Source: Cryobacterium psychrotolerans (GTDB lineage Bacteria > Actinomycetota > Actinomycetes > Actinomycetales > Microbacteriaceae). From it: DNA of 64,000 nucleotides. Both the position numbers and the translations under genes were made by a program. Location of the stretch: NCBI RefSeq assembly GCF_900101115.1, contig NZ_FNFU01000010.1:37341-101340 (forward strand), read 5' to 3'. The notes beneath the pieces were generated by a model, which saw only the letters and a program-made list of their open reading frames with translations, did no database searches and was not told where the DNA came from. This document shows, piece after piece, positions 36,063 through 44,227 of this stretch; the first letter of the stretch is position 1, and each line of letters begins with the position of its first letter.

Positions 36063-38774
36063 ATGGCGATGCCTGTCCTGGCGACCAAGCTCTTCATCCC
36101 GCGGCTCCGGCCCGGAGCGGTTCCGCGACCGCGCCTCGTGGAGCGTCTGCGTGAGGGGCTCCAGTCCGGCCGAAAGCTGACGCTCATCTCGGCCCCGGCC
36201 GGTTTCGGCAAGACCACGCTGCTCAGCGAGTGGATCGCAGATGCCCAGCGACGGGACCCCGGGGTGCGGGTCGGCTGGCTCTCGCTCGACGAGAGCGACA
36301 ACGACCCGTCCCGCTTCCTCACCTACCTGGTCGGCGCCCTGCAGCGGGCCGATCCCGGTATCGGCTCCGAAGCGTTGCCCCTGCCGCTGCCCTCGTTCGA
36401 ACCGGCGCTGACGGCCCTGATCAACGACGTCGCCCGGAGTCCGCAGGAGATCATCCTGGTGCTCGACGACTTCCAGCTGATCGAGGAAGAGACGATCCGC
36501 GATGCCCTCGTCTTCCTGCTTGATCACCTGCCGTCGAACCTGCACCTGGCCATCGCGAGCCGTAGCGATCCGCTTCTCCCCGTGGCGCGGCTGCGCGCCG
36601 GCGGTGAGCTCACCGAGTTGCGTGCGGCCGACCTGCGCTTCACGCCCGACGAGGCCGCCGCCTTCCTGAACCGCATGGTGGACCTGGAGCTCTCGGCCGA
36701 CGACGTCGCCGCGCTCGAGGCCCGCACCGAGGGCTGGATCGCCGGCCTCCAGCTGGCCGCCCTGTCGATGCGGGAACGTTCGGATGTGTCCGGCTTCATC
36801 CAGGGGTTCACCGGAAGCAACCGCTTCGTGATCGACTATCTCGCCGAAGAGGTTCTGCAGCGTCAGCCCGATCATGTCCGCGAATTCCTGCTTCGCACCG
36901 CAATACTGGACCGGCTCAGTGGCCCCCTCTGCGATGCCGTGACCGGGCAGAAGGGAAGCAGCGAGGTGCTGGAGTCGCTCGAGCGGGGCAACCTCTTCGT
37001 CGTTTCGCTGGACGACCGCCGCCACTGGTACCGCTATCACCACCTCTTTGCGGATGTTCTCCGGGCGCGGTTGCTGAGGGACCGACCCGATCGCGTAGCG
37101 CACCTCCACAGTCTCGCCAGCGAGTGGCACGAGCGGAACAACCTGCCGGAGGACGCCGTCACGCATGCGCTGGCGGCAGGGGATTTCGGGCGGGCGGCGA
37201 GAGTGATCGAGGGTGCCATTCCCGCGATTCGCAAGAGCCGGCAGGATGCCACTCTGCTGCGCTGGTTGACGCTGCTGCCGAAGGACGTCATCGACCGCAG
37301 GCCCGTGCTGGGCGTCTACCGCGCGTGGTCCTCGCTCGCCTCCGGTGACGTCGAGGCCGTCGAACCCCGACTGCGAGTGGCCGAGAAGGCGCTGGCTGCC
37401 ACGACCGATGACGGCACCCCCGCGCACGACTCAGCCGCCGGTGACGAACTCCGGATGCTCCCCGTGACGATCGCCGTGTATCGGGCAGCCGTGGCGCAGG
37501 CGCGGGGGGATGTGGCCGGAACACGGGAACAGGCTCAGCGAGCCCTGGACCTCACGGAACCCGACGATCATCTCGGGCGCGGCGCGGCAGCCGGCTTTTT
37601 CGGGCTCGCGGCCTGGGCCACCGGTGACCTCAAGGCCGGCGTGCGGGCCTTCGGGGAGGCCAGAACCAGTCTGCGCCTGGCCGGCAACCTGGCCGACGTG
37701 CTCGGGACCACGCTCGTGTTGGCCGACATGCTCGTTCCGCTGGGGCGGCTGCGGGAAGCGCAACGGTCATTCGAGCAGGCGCTGCAGCTGGCGGCCGAGC
37801 AGGGCGAGCCGCCCCCGCAGTCAACGGCCGACCTGCACGTCGGGATCAGTGAACTGCTCCGGGAGCAGGGAGAGCTGCCCACCGCGGTGGAACACCTGGC
37901 GGCGAGTGAGGCGCTGGGCGAACATGCCTCGTCGCACGAGAATCGGCATCGATGGTTCGTTGCGATGGCTCGAATCCGGCAGGCCGAGGGAGACTTCGAC
38001 GCAGCCCTTGGCCTGCTCAGCACGGCGGAGCGCCTGTACTTGCGGGGATTCTTCCCGGAGGTGCGCCCGATCGCCGCGATGAAGGCTCGGATCTGGATTG
38101 CGCAGGGGAGGCTCGCCGAGGCCCTGGCCTGGGTCAACGACCAGGGCCTGTCAGCCGCGGATGACCTGACCTACCTGCGCGAGTTCGGGCACATCACCCT
38201 GGCGAGACTGCTGATAGCGCAACACTGGTCCGATCTGCAGAAGGGATCCATCCACGAGGCACTGGGACTGCTGAATCGGCTGCTCGAGGCGGCGGAAGCC
38301 GGACACCGCGTGGGAAGCGCGAACGAGATCCTGGTCCTGCAGGCGCTGGCGCACGCGGCGCAAGGTCACACTCCCCTGGCGCTCCAATCGCTGGAGCGAG
38401 TTCTCGTCCGGGCCGAGCCGGAAGGCTATGTCCGGCTTTTCACGGATGAAGGCGCCCCCATGGCGGTGCTGCTCCAGGCGGCCGCCGCCAGGGGAATCGC
38501 CCCGAACTATGTGGGTCGACTCAGTCGGACCTTCGTCCACGGCGAGGGCGCGACGATCCAGCCCATCCCGGAAGCACTGAGTGAACGCGAACTGCACGTG
38601 CTCCGGCTGCTGGCGACCGAGCTCAGCGGCCCCCAAATCGCCCGGGAGCTCTACGTTTCGCTCAACACCCTGCGCACCCACACCAGGCACATCTTCGGCA
38701 AGCTCGAGGTGAACAGTCGCCCGGCGGCCGTGCTGCGCGCGGAAGCGCTGGGTTTGATCCAGCACCTCGTTTGA
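36063..38774 (+). CDS. LAL-type (MalT-like) LuxR-family transcriptional regulator
   Basis: A 903-residue large ATP-binding regulator of the LuxR family. Walker A is SAPAGFGKTTLLSEW (about 44-58), with the LVLDDFQLI Walker B near 135, a long TPR-like middle, and a C-terminal LuxR helix-turn-helix (LSERELHVLRLLATELSGPQ, then IARELYVSLNTLRTHTRHIF, about 838-880). MalT-type proteins bind ATP and a ligand, oligomerise and activate nearby promoters. The genes that follow on the same strand are the likely targets; repeats at 38797-38839 could be the binding sites. Its inducer is unknown. Confidence 0.92.
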   Translation: MAMPVLATKLFIPRLRPGAVPRPRLVERLREGLQSGRKLTLISAPAGFGKTTLLSEWIADAQRRDPGVRVGWLSLDESDNDPSRFLTYLVGALQRADPGIGSEALPLPLPSFEPALTALINDVARSPQEIILVLDDFQLIEEETIRDALVFLLDHLPSNLHLAIASRSDPLLPVARLRAGGELTELRAADLRFTPDEAAAFLNRMVDLELSADDVAALEARTEGWIAGLQLAALSMRERSDVSGFIQGFTGSNRFVIDYLAEEVLQRQPDHVREFLLRTAILDRLSGPLCDAVTGQKGSSEVLESLERGNLFVVSLDDRRHWYRYHHLFADVLRARLLRDRPDRVAHLHSLASEWHERNNLPEDAVTHALAAGDFGRAARVIEGAIPAIRKSRQDATLLRWLTLLPKDVIDRRPVLGVYRAWSSLASGDVEAVEPRLRVAEKALAATTDDGTPAHDSAAGDELRMLPVTIAVYRAAVAQARGDVAGTREQAQRALDLTEPDDHLGRGAAAGFFGLAAWATGDLKAGVRAFGEARTSLRLAGNLADVLGTTLVLADMLVPLGRLREAQRSFEQALQLAAEQGEPPPQSTADLHVGISELLREQGELPTAVEHLAASEALGEHASSHENRHRWFVAMARIRQAEGDFDAALGLLSTAERLYLRGFFPEVRPIAAMKARIWIAQGRLAEALAWVNDQGLSAADDLTYLREFGHITLARLLIAQHWSDLQKGSIHEALGLLNRLLEAAEAGHRVGSANEILVLQALAHAAQGHTPLALQSLERVLVRAEPEGYVRLFTDEGAPMAVLLQAAAARGIAPNYVGRLSRTFVHGEGATIQPIPEALSERELHVLRLLATELSGPQIARELYVSLNTLRTHTRHIFGKLEVNSRPAAVLRAEALGLIQHLV

Positions 38775-38796
38775 CGGAGCACCCCCGCGCGCACAA

Positions 38797-38839
38797 TCAC
38801 CACATCGATCACCACACAGGGTGATGCCGCGTCACCACA
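38797..38839 (+). promoter_or_regulatory. three direct TCACCACA repeats upstream of the membrane-protein gene
   Basis: The octamer TCACCACA occurs at 38797, 38809 and 38832 (12- and 23-base steps) in the 131-base gap between the LAL regulator and the next gene. Direct repeats in phase with about one and two helical turns are the usual form of MalT-type operator. Candidate binding site of the LAL protein. Confidence 0.55.
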
Positions 38840-38905
38840 TGTCTCCGTAGGTTCGGGTCGTGCTCAGTCATCCGCCTGGGCAACTCAGAACATCGGAGAG
38901 CCGCC

Positions 38906-39598
38906 ATGAGCATCACAACGTCCACCCTCACCCGAGCGGCCGCCATCGCCGCCGCCCTGTCAGGGCTGATCTACATCGTCATCCAGTTCATCCATCCCGG
39001 CGACGAGGTCGACTCCCTCACCACCCAGGCCTGGGTGAGCGTGCACAGTCTCAGCTTCGGCATGGCCGTGCTCGGCGTGATCGGCATCACGGGCATCTAC
39101 CTTCGCCAGGTGCGACAGTTCGGGCTGCTCGGTCTGATCGGCTACGCGATGTTCGGTCTCTTCTTCATCCTGCAGTCGGCCTTCGTCTTCGCCGAGGCGT
39201 TCATCGCGCCGTTGATTGCCGTTGACGCTCCGCAGCTCGCCGAGGACTTCGTCGGCCTCTTCGGCCGGCACCAGGCCGTGACCGACCTCGGTCCCCTCGC
39301 CGCGCTCCCCCTGGTCGGAGCCGGTGTCTACGTGGTCGGCGCCATCCTGTTCGGTGTGGCCATCCTCCGCGCGCGGGTCCTGTCACGCGGAGCCGGCATC
39401 CTTCTCATCGCCGCCGCGGCGGTGACGCCCATTGCCGGTGCGCTGCTGCCGCACACCCTCGAACGAATGGCCGCCATCCCGATGGGCCTGGCCTTGATCT
39501 GGCTCGGGTACTCGCTCTGGTCGGATCAGCGCAGGCTTGCAGCCCAGACGTCCTCCGGCGAGCAGGCCTCCCGCCTCGACCGGACGCCGGCAATCTGA
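38906..39598 (+). CDS. seven-segment membrane protein, DUF4386-like
   Basis: A 230-residue membrane protein with about six or seven hydrophobic segments, for example AAAIAAALSGLIYIVIQFI at the N-terminus and GAGILLIAAAAVTPIAGALL near 160. It has no catalytic motif. It resembles actinobacterial membrane proteins encoded beside LAL regulators; the DUF4386-like label is from memory and uncertain. GGAGAG precedes the ATG. First gene of the group probably activated by the upstream LAL protein. Confidence 0.75.
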   Translation: MSITTSTLTRAAAIAAALSGLIYIVIQFIHPGDEVDSLTTQAWVSVHSLSFGMAVLGVIGITGIYLRQVRQFGLLGLIGYAMFGLFFILQSAFVFAEAFIAPLIAVDAPQLAEDFVGLFGRHQAVTDLGPLAALPLVGAGVYVVGAILFGVAILRARVLSRGAGILLIAAAAVTPIAGALLPHTLERMAAIPMGLALIWLGYSLWSDQRRLAAQTSSGEQASRLDRTPAI

Positions 39599-39638
39599 CG
39601 ACGACGGATGTCCCGTGCGACGCGAAAGGAGGAGCGCG

Positions 39639-39890
39639 ATGAGTGAGCGAAACCCGATGCCATGCGGGCACGGCCGACTCGATCGGTATGAGATTCGCCT
39701 CCAGGGGCAGCTCGATGAGAGCTGGAGCGACTGGTTCGAGGGCTTCACCCTGGCCAACGAGAGCGATGGAACGACCACCCTCACGGGCCCGGTCACCGAT
39801 CAGGCCGCGCTGCACGGGCTGCTCCGACGTGTCGGCAACCTGGGCGTGACATTGATCTCGGTCAACGTGTTGAGGAGCAGACAACCATGA
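39639..39890 (+). CDS. small conserved protein, function unknown
   Basis: An 83-residue soluble protein, MSERNPMPCGHGRLDRYEIR at the start, with a beta-strand-rich body (YEIRLQGQLDESWSDWFEGF) and LHGLLRRVGNLGVTLISVN near the end. The start is fixed by AAAGGAGGA eight bases upstream. Similar small proteins follow LAL regulators in other actinobacteria. Its stop overlaps the next start by four bases (ATGA). No function can be assigned. Confidence 0.8.
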   Translation: MSERNPMPCGHGRLDRYEIRLQGQLDESWSDWFEGFTLANESDGTTTLTGPVTDQAALHGLLRRVGNLGVTLISVNVLRSRQP

Positions 39891-40609
39891 CGAAAGACAT
39901 CGCGACTGCCGCGCTAAACCGCGGCAATCGAACCAGGGGCCCTCGAGGGCAGTGGCTGGCGCCCGCCGGGTTGATCCTCCTCGCTCTCATCCCGGTGCTC
40001 GCCGGGGCGGCGCGACTCACCGAGCTGACCGGCGGGGCCGTCGCGACCCCGCAGAACGCCCGGTTCCTCGACTCCCCCGTGCCCGTCGTGACGCACATCG
40101 TGAGCGTGACCGTGTACAGCCTGCTCGGGGCATTCCAATTCGTGCCCGCTCTGCGTCGCCGCAGGGGCGGCTGGCATCGCCTCGCCGGGCGCATCCTCAT
40201 CCCCGCCGGCCTGCTCGCCGCGCTCTCCGGCATGTGGATGGCGGTCTTCTACCCACACCCGCCCGGAGACGGCGCGATCCTTCTGGTGCTTCGGCTGGTC
40301 TTCGGGTGCGCGATGGTGGCCAGTATCGGGCTCGGGATTCGCGGGATTGTGCGCCGGGACTTCATCGGGCACAGCGCATGGATGACCCGCGCCTACGCGA
40401 TCGGGGTGGGGGCCGGCACCCAGGCCCTGGTGCTCATCCCCCAATCGATCATTTTCGGCTCTTCCAACGAACTCTCCCGAGCCGTGTTCATCGGTGCCGC
40501 CTGGCTGATCAATCTCGCGGTAGCCGAGTACGTCATCCGTCGGCGCGCCAGGCCGGCCCGAAATGCTTTCAGTCCCTCGACAACCGCACCCCTGATAACC
40601 ACACCCTAA
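39887..40609 (+). CDS. DUF2306 family membrane protein
   Basis: A 240-residue protein with about six or seven hydrophobic segments. The region HIVSVTVYSLLGAFQFVPAL followed by RRGGWHRLAGRILIPAGLLAAL (about 70-105) matches DUF2306 proteins, in which conserved histidines may bind metal or haem (inference). HSAWMTRAYAIGVGAGTQAL lies near 165. The gene is translationally coupled to the small protein before it and precedes the oxidoreductase gene by 14 bases. Function unknown. Confidence 0.82.
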   Translation: MTKDIATAALNRGNRTRGPRGQWLAPAGLILLALIPVLAGAARLTELTGGAVATPQNARFLDSPVPVVTHIVSVTVYSLLGAFQFVPALRRRRGGWHRLAGRILIPAGLLAALSGMWMAVFYPHPPGDGAILLVLRLVFGCAMVASIGLGIRGIVRRDFIGHSAWMTRAYAIGVGAGTQALVLIPQSIIFGSSNELSRAVFIGAAWLINLAVAEYVIRRRARPARNAFSPSTTAPLITTP

Positions 40610-40623
40610 AAGAAGGAGTCACC

Positions 40624-41646
40624 ATGAACATGCAACCGGAAACTCGCACCCAGGCTCAGGATTCCCGAATGAAAGCCGCCGTCTATCGCCGGTTCGGGGC
40701 TCCGGAGGTGGTGCTCATTGAAGAGCTGCCCAAACCCGCGCCGGGGCCGGGCGAGGTGCTCGTCAAGGTTCACGCGAGCACGGTGAGCGCCGCTGACCAC
40801 CGGGCTCGCGGGCGTACCGCCCCGAAAGGACTGGGCCTCATGGTCGCGCTCGCGCTCGGCGTCTTCCGCCCTCGCAAACGGGTCCTGGGCATGGATGTCG
40901 CCGGCGTCGTCGAGGCCGTGGGCGCGGACGTCACGTTGTTCGCTCCCGGCGACGAGGTGATCGCGATGCTCGGCGGCACGTTCGGCGGGCACGCCGAGTA
41001 CGTGTGCATTCCGCAGGGTGGCGCGATCACGGCGAAGCCACGCAACATGAGCTTCGAGGAGGGCGTGGCCCTCGTGTTTGGCGGAATCACCGCCCATGCC
41101 TTCCTCAGCCGAACCACCGTCAAACCGGGCGACACCGTGCTCGTCAACGGCGCGTCCGGCGCGGTGGGGACCGCGGCGGTGCAGCTCGCCAAGGAGCTGG
41201 GTGCGCACGTCACGGGCGTGTGCAGCGGCGCCAACCGGGACCTGGTCACCGCGCTCGGCGCGGACCGGGTGATCGACTACACCACGGAGGACTTCCTCAC
41301 CGAGGGGCAGTCCTACGACGTCTTGATGGATTGCGTGGGCAATGCCCCGTTCGAACGGGCGGGGGCGTGCGTCAACCCCGGCGGTGCGCTGTTGCTCGTC
41401 ATCTCCGACCTGAAGGGAATCCTGCTGGCGTCTCGGCACAGCGCACAGAGCGGAAAGCTGGTCACCGCGGGCAACGTCGCGTACACAGCCGAAGCGCTGG
41501 CCTTCCTGGTCGGGCTCGCCGAAGCGGGTCGGCTGCACGCGGTCATCGACCGAAGCTACGACCTGGCCGATATCGCCCCGGCACACCGCTTCGTCGACAC
41601 GGGGCGCAAGAAGGGGAGCGTGGTCCTGCGCCTCGCGAACGGTTGA
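40624..41646 (+). CDS. NAD(P)-dependent quinone-oxidoreductase-like MDR protein
   Basis: A 340-residue medium-chain dehydrogenase/reductase of the zinc-independent quinone oxidoreductase group. It opens MKAAVYRRFGAPEVVLIEEL after a 15-residue leader. It has VLGMDVAGVVEAVGADVT (about 75) and the cofactor motif VLVNGASGAVGTAAVQLAKEL (about 170-190). The catalytic-zinc cysteine of alcohol dehydrogenases is absent. AAGAAGGAG precedes the ATG. Last gene of the LAL-associated group; the substrate is unknown. Confidence 0.85.
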   Translation: MNMQPETRTQAQDSRMKAAVYRRFGAPEVVLIEELPKPAPGPGEVLVKVHASTVSAADHRARGRTAPKGLGLMVALALGVFRPRKRVLGMDVAGVVEAVGADVTLFAPGDEVIAMLGGTFGGHAEYVCIPQGGAITAKPRNMSFEEGVALVFGGITAHAFLSRTTVKPGDTVLVNGASGAVGTAAVQLAKELGAHVTGVCSGANRDLVTALGADRVIDYTTEDFLTEGQSYDVLMDCVGNAPFERAGACVNPGGALLLVISDLKGILLASRHSAQSGKLVTAGNVAYTAEALAFLVGLAEAGRLHAVIDRSYDLADIAPAHRFVDTGRKKGSVVLRLANG

Positions 41647-41705
41647 GCGGCAGGGTGGTCAGATCGGTTGCTGGTCTTCTGGCTCGCGCGCTCACTCGTC
41701 ACTAT

Positions 41706-41719
41706 TGACTGTATAGTCA
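41706..41719. promoter_or_regulatory. operator/promoter of the CmtR-like gene
   Basis: TGACT-GTAT-AGTCA forms an inverted repeat just before the ATG at 41724. It overlaps a good -10 (TATAGT, 41712-41717) located so that transcription would begin at the ATG, giving a leaderless message. An ArsR-family repressor binding here would block RNA polymerase. Confidence 0.7.
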
Positions 41720-41723
41720 GTGC

Positions 41724-42077
41724 ATGCTGACCATTGCTTCGCGTCTCGATGTGATGAACCGGCTCGGCCGGGCGATGGCCGATCCGACCCGGTCGAGGAT
41801 CCTGCTCACCCTGCTCGAACAGCCCGGCTATCCCGCCCAGCTGGCGCGCGACCTCGATCTCACACGGTCGAACGTGTCGAACCATTTGAGTTGCCTGCGC
41901 GGCTGCGGCATTATTGCCGCTGTGCCCGAGGGCCGGCAGACACGGTACGAAGTCGCCGACCGACACCTGGCCCGAGCGCTGACGTCGCTCTTCGACGTTG
42001 TGCTCGCGGTGGACGACGGCGTCGAATGCCCCGACGAAAACTGCGACCTGCCCCACTACTGCGGGACCGGAGCATGA
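41724..42077 (+). CDS. cmtR: CmtR-like ArsR-family metal sensor (Cd/Pb type)
   Basis: A 117-residue winged-helix repressor. It is very close to mycobacterial CmtR through the DNA-binding region: LADPTRSRIL-type start, then LTRSNVSNHLSCLRGCGIIA (about 50-70). The two cysteines in LSCLRGC match CmtR metal ligands Cys57 and Cys61. The C-terminal VECPDENCDLPHYC supplies further thiols where CmtR uses Cys102. Cd(II)/Pb(II) sensing is therefore likely. The transporter gene overlaps by four bases. Confidence 0.88.
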   Translation: MLTIASRLDVMNRLGRAMADPTRSRILLTLLEQPGYPAQLARDLDLTRSNVSNHLSCLRGCGIIAAVPEGRQTRYEVADRHLARALTSLFDVVLAVDDGVECPDENCDLPHYCGTGA

Positions 42078-42760
42078 CCGCCACAGCGAGCGGCCCCGCC
42101 CGCGTCATCGACCCCGGCCGCAAACGGATCCTGCAACGCCGGATCCGGATCATCGTCGCCGTCACCATCACCTACAACGTGATCGAGGCGATCATCGCTC
42201 TCGCCGCCGGCACCGTGGCCTCCTCCGCCGCCCTGATCGGCTTCGGTCTCGACTCCATCGTCGAAGTGCTCTCCGCCGCCGCGATCGCCTGGCAGTTCGC
42301 CGCCCCCGACCCGGAGAAGCGCGAGAAGGTTGCGCTGCGCGTGGTGGCGTACTCGTTCTTCGGCCTGGCCGCCTACGTGATCGTCGACGCGGGCCTGTCG
42401 ATCTTTGGCCTTCGCGAGCCGGAACACAGCCCGGTCGGGATCGCGCTGGCCGCCGTCAGCCTCGCCATCATGCCGGTCCTGAGCTGGTTCGAACGTCGCA
42501 CCGGCCGTGAGCTGGGATCGGCGTCGGCCGTTGCGGACTCGAAACAGACCCTCATCTGCAGCTACCTGTCCGCCGCGCTCCTCGGCGGGCTCCTGCTCAA
42601 CTCCCTGCTGGGGTGGGCGTGGGCGGATTCGATCGCCGCTCTCGTGATTGCCGGGTTTGCCGTCAAGGAAGGTCTGGAAGCATGGAAGGGCGACACCTGC
42701 GCCGTGCCGATCAGCGCACTCACGGGCGAGCGAACCCTCGACGCGGACACCTGCTGCTGA
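42074..42760 (+). CDS. cation diffusion facilitator-like transporter
   Basis: A 228-residue membrane protein with five or six hydrophobic segments, of the cation-efflux type. ALIGFGLDSIVEVLSAAAIAW (about 50) and VADSKQTLICSYLSAALLGG (about 158) carry the aspartates, and GWAWADSIAALVIAGFAVKE follows. It lacks the C-terminal cytoplasmic domain of standard CDF proteins and ends DADTCC, a possible metal-binding pair. The start overlaps the CmtR-like stop (ATGA), so metal-controlled co-expression is expected; cadmium, lead or zinc efflux is inferred. Confidence 0.82.
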   Translation: MTATASGPARVIDPGRKRILQRRIRIIVAVTITYNVIEAIIALAAGTVASSAALIGFGLDSIVEVLSAAAIAWQFAAPDPEKREKVALRVVAYSFFGLAAYVIVDAGLSIFGLREPEHSPVGIALAAVSLAIMPVLSWFERRTGRELGSASAVADSKQTLICSYLSAALLGGLLLNSLLGWAWADSIAALVIAGFAVKEGLEAWKGDTCAVPISALTGERTLDADTCC

Positions 42761-42804
42761 CAAGCACCTGGTCCGCTCACCGCACCACACCGACAAGGAA
42801 AACC

Positions 42805-43746
42805 ATGGTCACCGCAGGCAATAAAGCGAGCATCCGCAACACACCGAGGTTCCGGGCGGCTGTGTTCACGGCAGTTGCGGTGGCGTCCACACTCACCGGA
42901 TGCTCTGTCCCGACTGATCGCGGGCAGGAACCTGCGGCCGAGAGCGGTGACGCCTTCGGCCACGTCCACGGGATCGGCATCAACCCGGCCACCGGCGCCG
43001 CATTCGCCGCCACCCATGCCGGGGTCTTCGAACTCCCACCCCTGGACGCCGACACGGTTCGCGCCGGCGACCTCGAGGGACCCATAGCCGGGCGAGCGCA
43101 GGACACGATGGGGTTCACAATGAGCGGAGACACGATGTTTGGGTCCGGGCATCCGGACCCGGCCGAAGAACCGGCTGTGAGCCCGCCAAATCTCGGACTG
43201 ATCACCAGCAGCGACAACGCCTCCACCTGGGAAACGATCTCCTTGCGCGGGCAAACCGACTTCCACGACCTTGCCGTGGCCCCGGACGGCAACACAACCC
43301 GCATCTATGGGCACGACGAGTCCGCCGGCACCGTCTCGATCAGCCGGGATGGCGGCAGCACATGGGCCGCCGGCGCCACGCTTGCCCTGCGCGATCTGAG
43401 CGTCGACCCGACGATGCCGAGCACGCTCTACGCCACCACCGCCGACGGACTGGCGGTCAGCACCGACAGTGCTCAGACCTTCACCCTCGTCCCGGGCGCG
43501 CCGCCCCTCTACCTTCTGGATTCGCTCGACGAGAAGGCCGGCGGGCTGATCGGGGTAACCGTGGACGGAACCGTCTGGGTCCAATCGGGGAGCAAGCCAT
43601 GGACATCCACCGGCACCATTGAGGGCGAGACCGAAGCTCTCACCTACGCCGCAACGCCGATGTCTCGACTGGTTGTGGCCAGCGGTCGAGGGATCATGGC
43701 CAGCGATGACCTCGGCAAGACGTGGCGCGACGTGGTGCTGAACTGA
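42805..43746 (+). CDS. beta-propeller lipoprotein (F510_1955/BNR-like)
   Basis: A 313-residue lipoprotein with signal and lipobox TLTGCS (about 30-35). The mature part contains repeated BNR/Asp-box-like blades, such as SISRDGGSTWAAG, ITSSDNASTWETI and MASDDLGKTWRDVVLN. It also has the opening FGHVHGIGINPATGAAFAAT, matching the F510_1955 group (assigned from memory). Despite names like glycosyl hydrolase, catalysis is unproven. A paralogue lies at 57802-58659; both sit by metal-transport genes. Confidence 0.82.
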   Translation: MVTAGNKASIRNTPRFRAAVFTAVAVASTLTGCSVPTDRGQEPAAESGDAFGHVHGIGINPATGAAFAATHAGVFELPPLDADTVRAGDLEGPIAGRAQDTMGFTMSGDTMFGSGHPDPAEEPAVSPPNLGLITSSDNASTWETISLRGQTDFHDLAVAPDGNTTRIYGHDESAGTVSISRDGGSTWAAGATLALRDLSVDPTMPSTLYATTADGLAVSTDSAQTFTLVPGAPPLYLLDSLDEKAGGLIGVTVDGTVWVQSGSKPWTSTGTIEGETEALTYAATPMSRLVVASGRGIMASDDLGKTWRDVVLN

Positions 43747-43826
43747 TGACTCGGATGCGGGTCGAGATCCTGCATATCGAGGACTGCGCGAACGGGAGTC
43801 GAGGACATGAACCCGCATGTGCAATA

Positions 43827-43846
43827 ATCTGCGTATGAATGCAGAT
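43827..43846. promoter_or_regulatory. operator over the start of the second ArsR gene
   Basis: A 6-8-6 inverted repeat (ATCTGC, then GTATGAAT, then GCAGAT) spans the ATG at 43835. AATAAT at 43823-43828 sits as a -10 for a leaderless transcript. Autorepression by the encoded ArsR protein is likely. Confidence 0.6.
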
Positions 43847-44227
43847 ACGGATGGTTGCGCGCTGGATACGGACAGTGAGTATGTCGAGTTAGCCGTCGAG
43901 GTGTTCGCGATGCTCGCCGACGCCACGCGCATTCGGATCATCCTCGCGCTGCGAGACACGGAACTGGCTGTGAACCAGCTGGCGGAAACCGTCAACAAAT
44001 CCCAGGCCGCCGTCTCACAGCATCTGGCGAAGCTGCGCCTGGCCCGCATCGTGACCACCCGACGCGAAGGCACCCGGGTGTTCTATCGTCTCGCGAACGA
44101 ACACGCCCGTCAGCTCGTCGCCGACGCCATCTTCCAGGCCGAGCACGCCCTCGAGGGCGTCCCGGCCCACCACCGGCACCCGTACGAAACCGCCGGCACC
44201 GAGCACGAGGCCGGCGCCCGTGCTTGA
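43835..44227 (+). CDS. ArsR/SmtB-family metal sensor
   Basis: A 130-residue winged-helix repressor. The helix-turn-helix is LAETVNKSQAAVSQHLAKLR (about 48-67), followed by the wing VTTRREGTRVFYRLAN. The C-terminal helix ANEHARQLVADAIFQAEHAL fits the alpha-5 metal motif of SmtB/NmtR-type sensors, with histidines about 15 apart, and HHRHPYE follows. Zinc, nickel or cobalt are the usual ligands. The start is at the second ATG (43835), set by the leaderless promoter. It overlaps the MFS gene by 8 bases. Confidence 0.87.
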   Translation: MNADTDGCALDTDSEYVELAVEVFAMLADATRIRIILALRDTELAVNQLAETVNKSQAAVSQHLAKLRLARIVTTRREGTRVFYRLANEHARQLVADAIFQAEHALEGVPAHHRHPYETAGTEHEAGARA

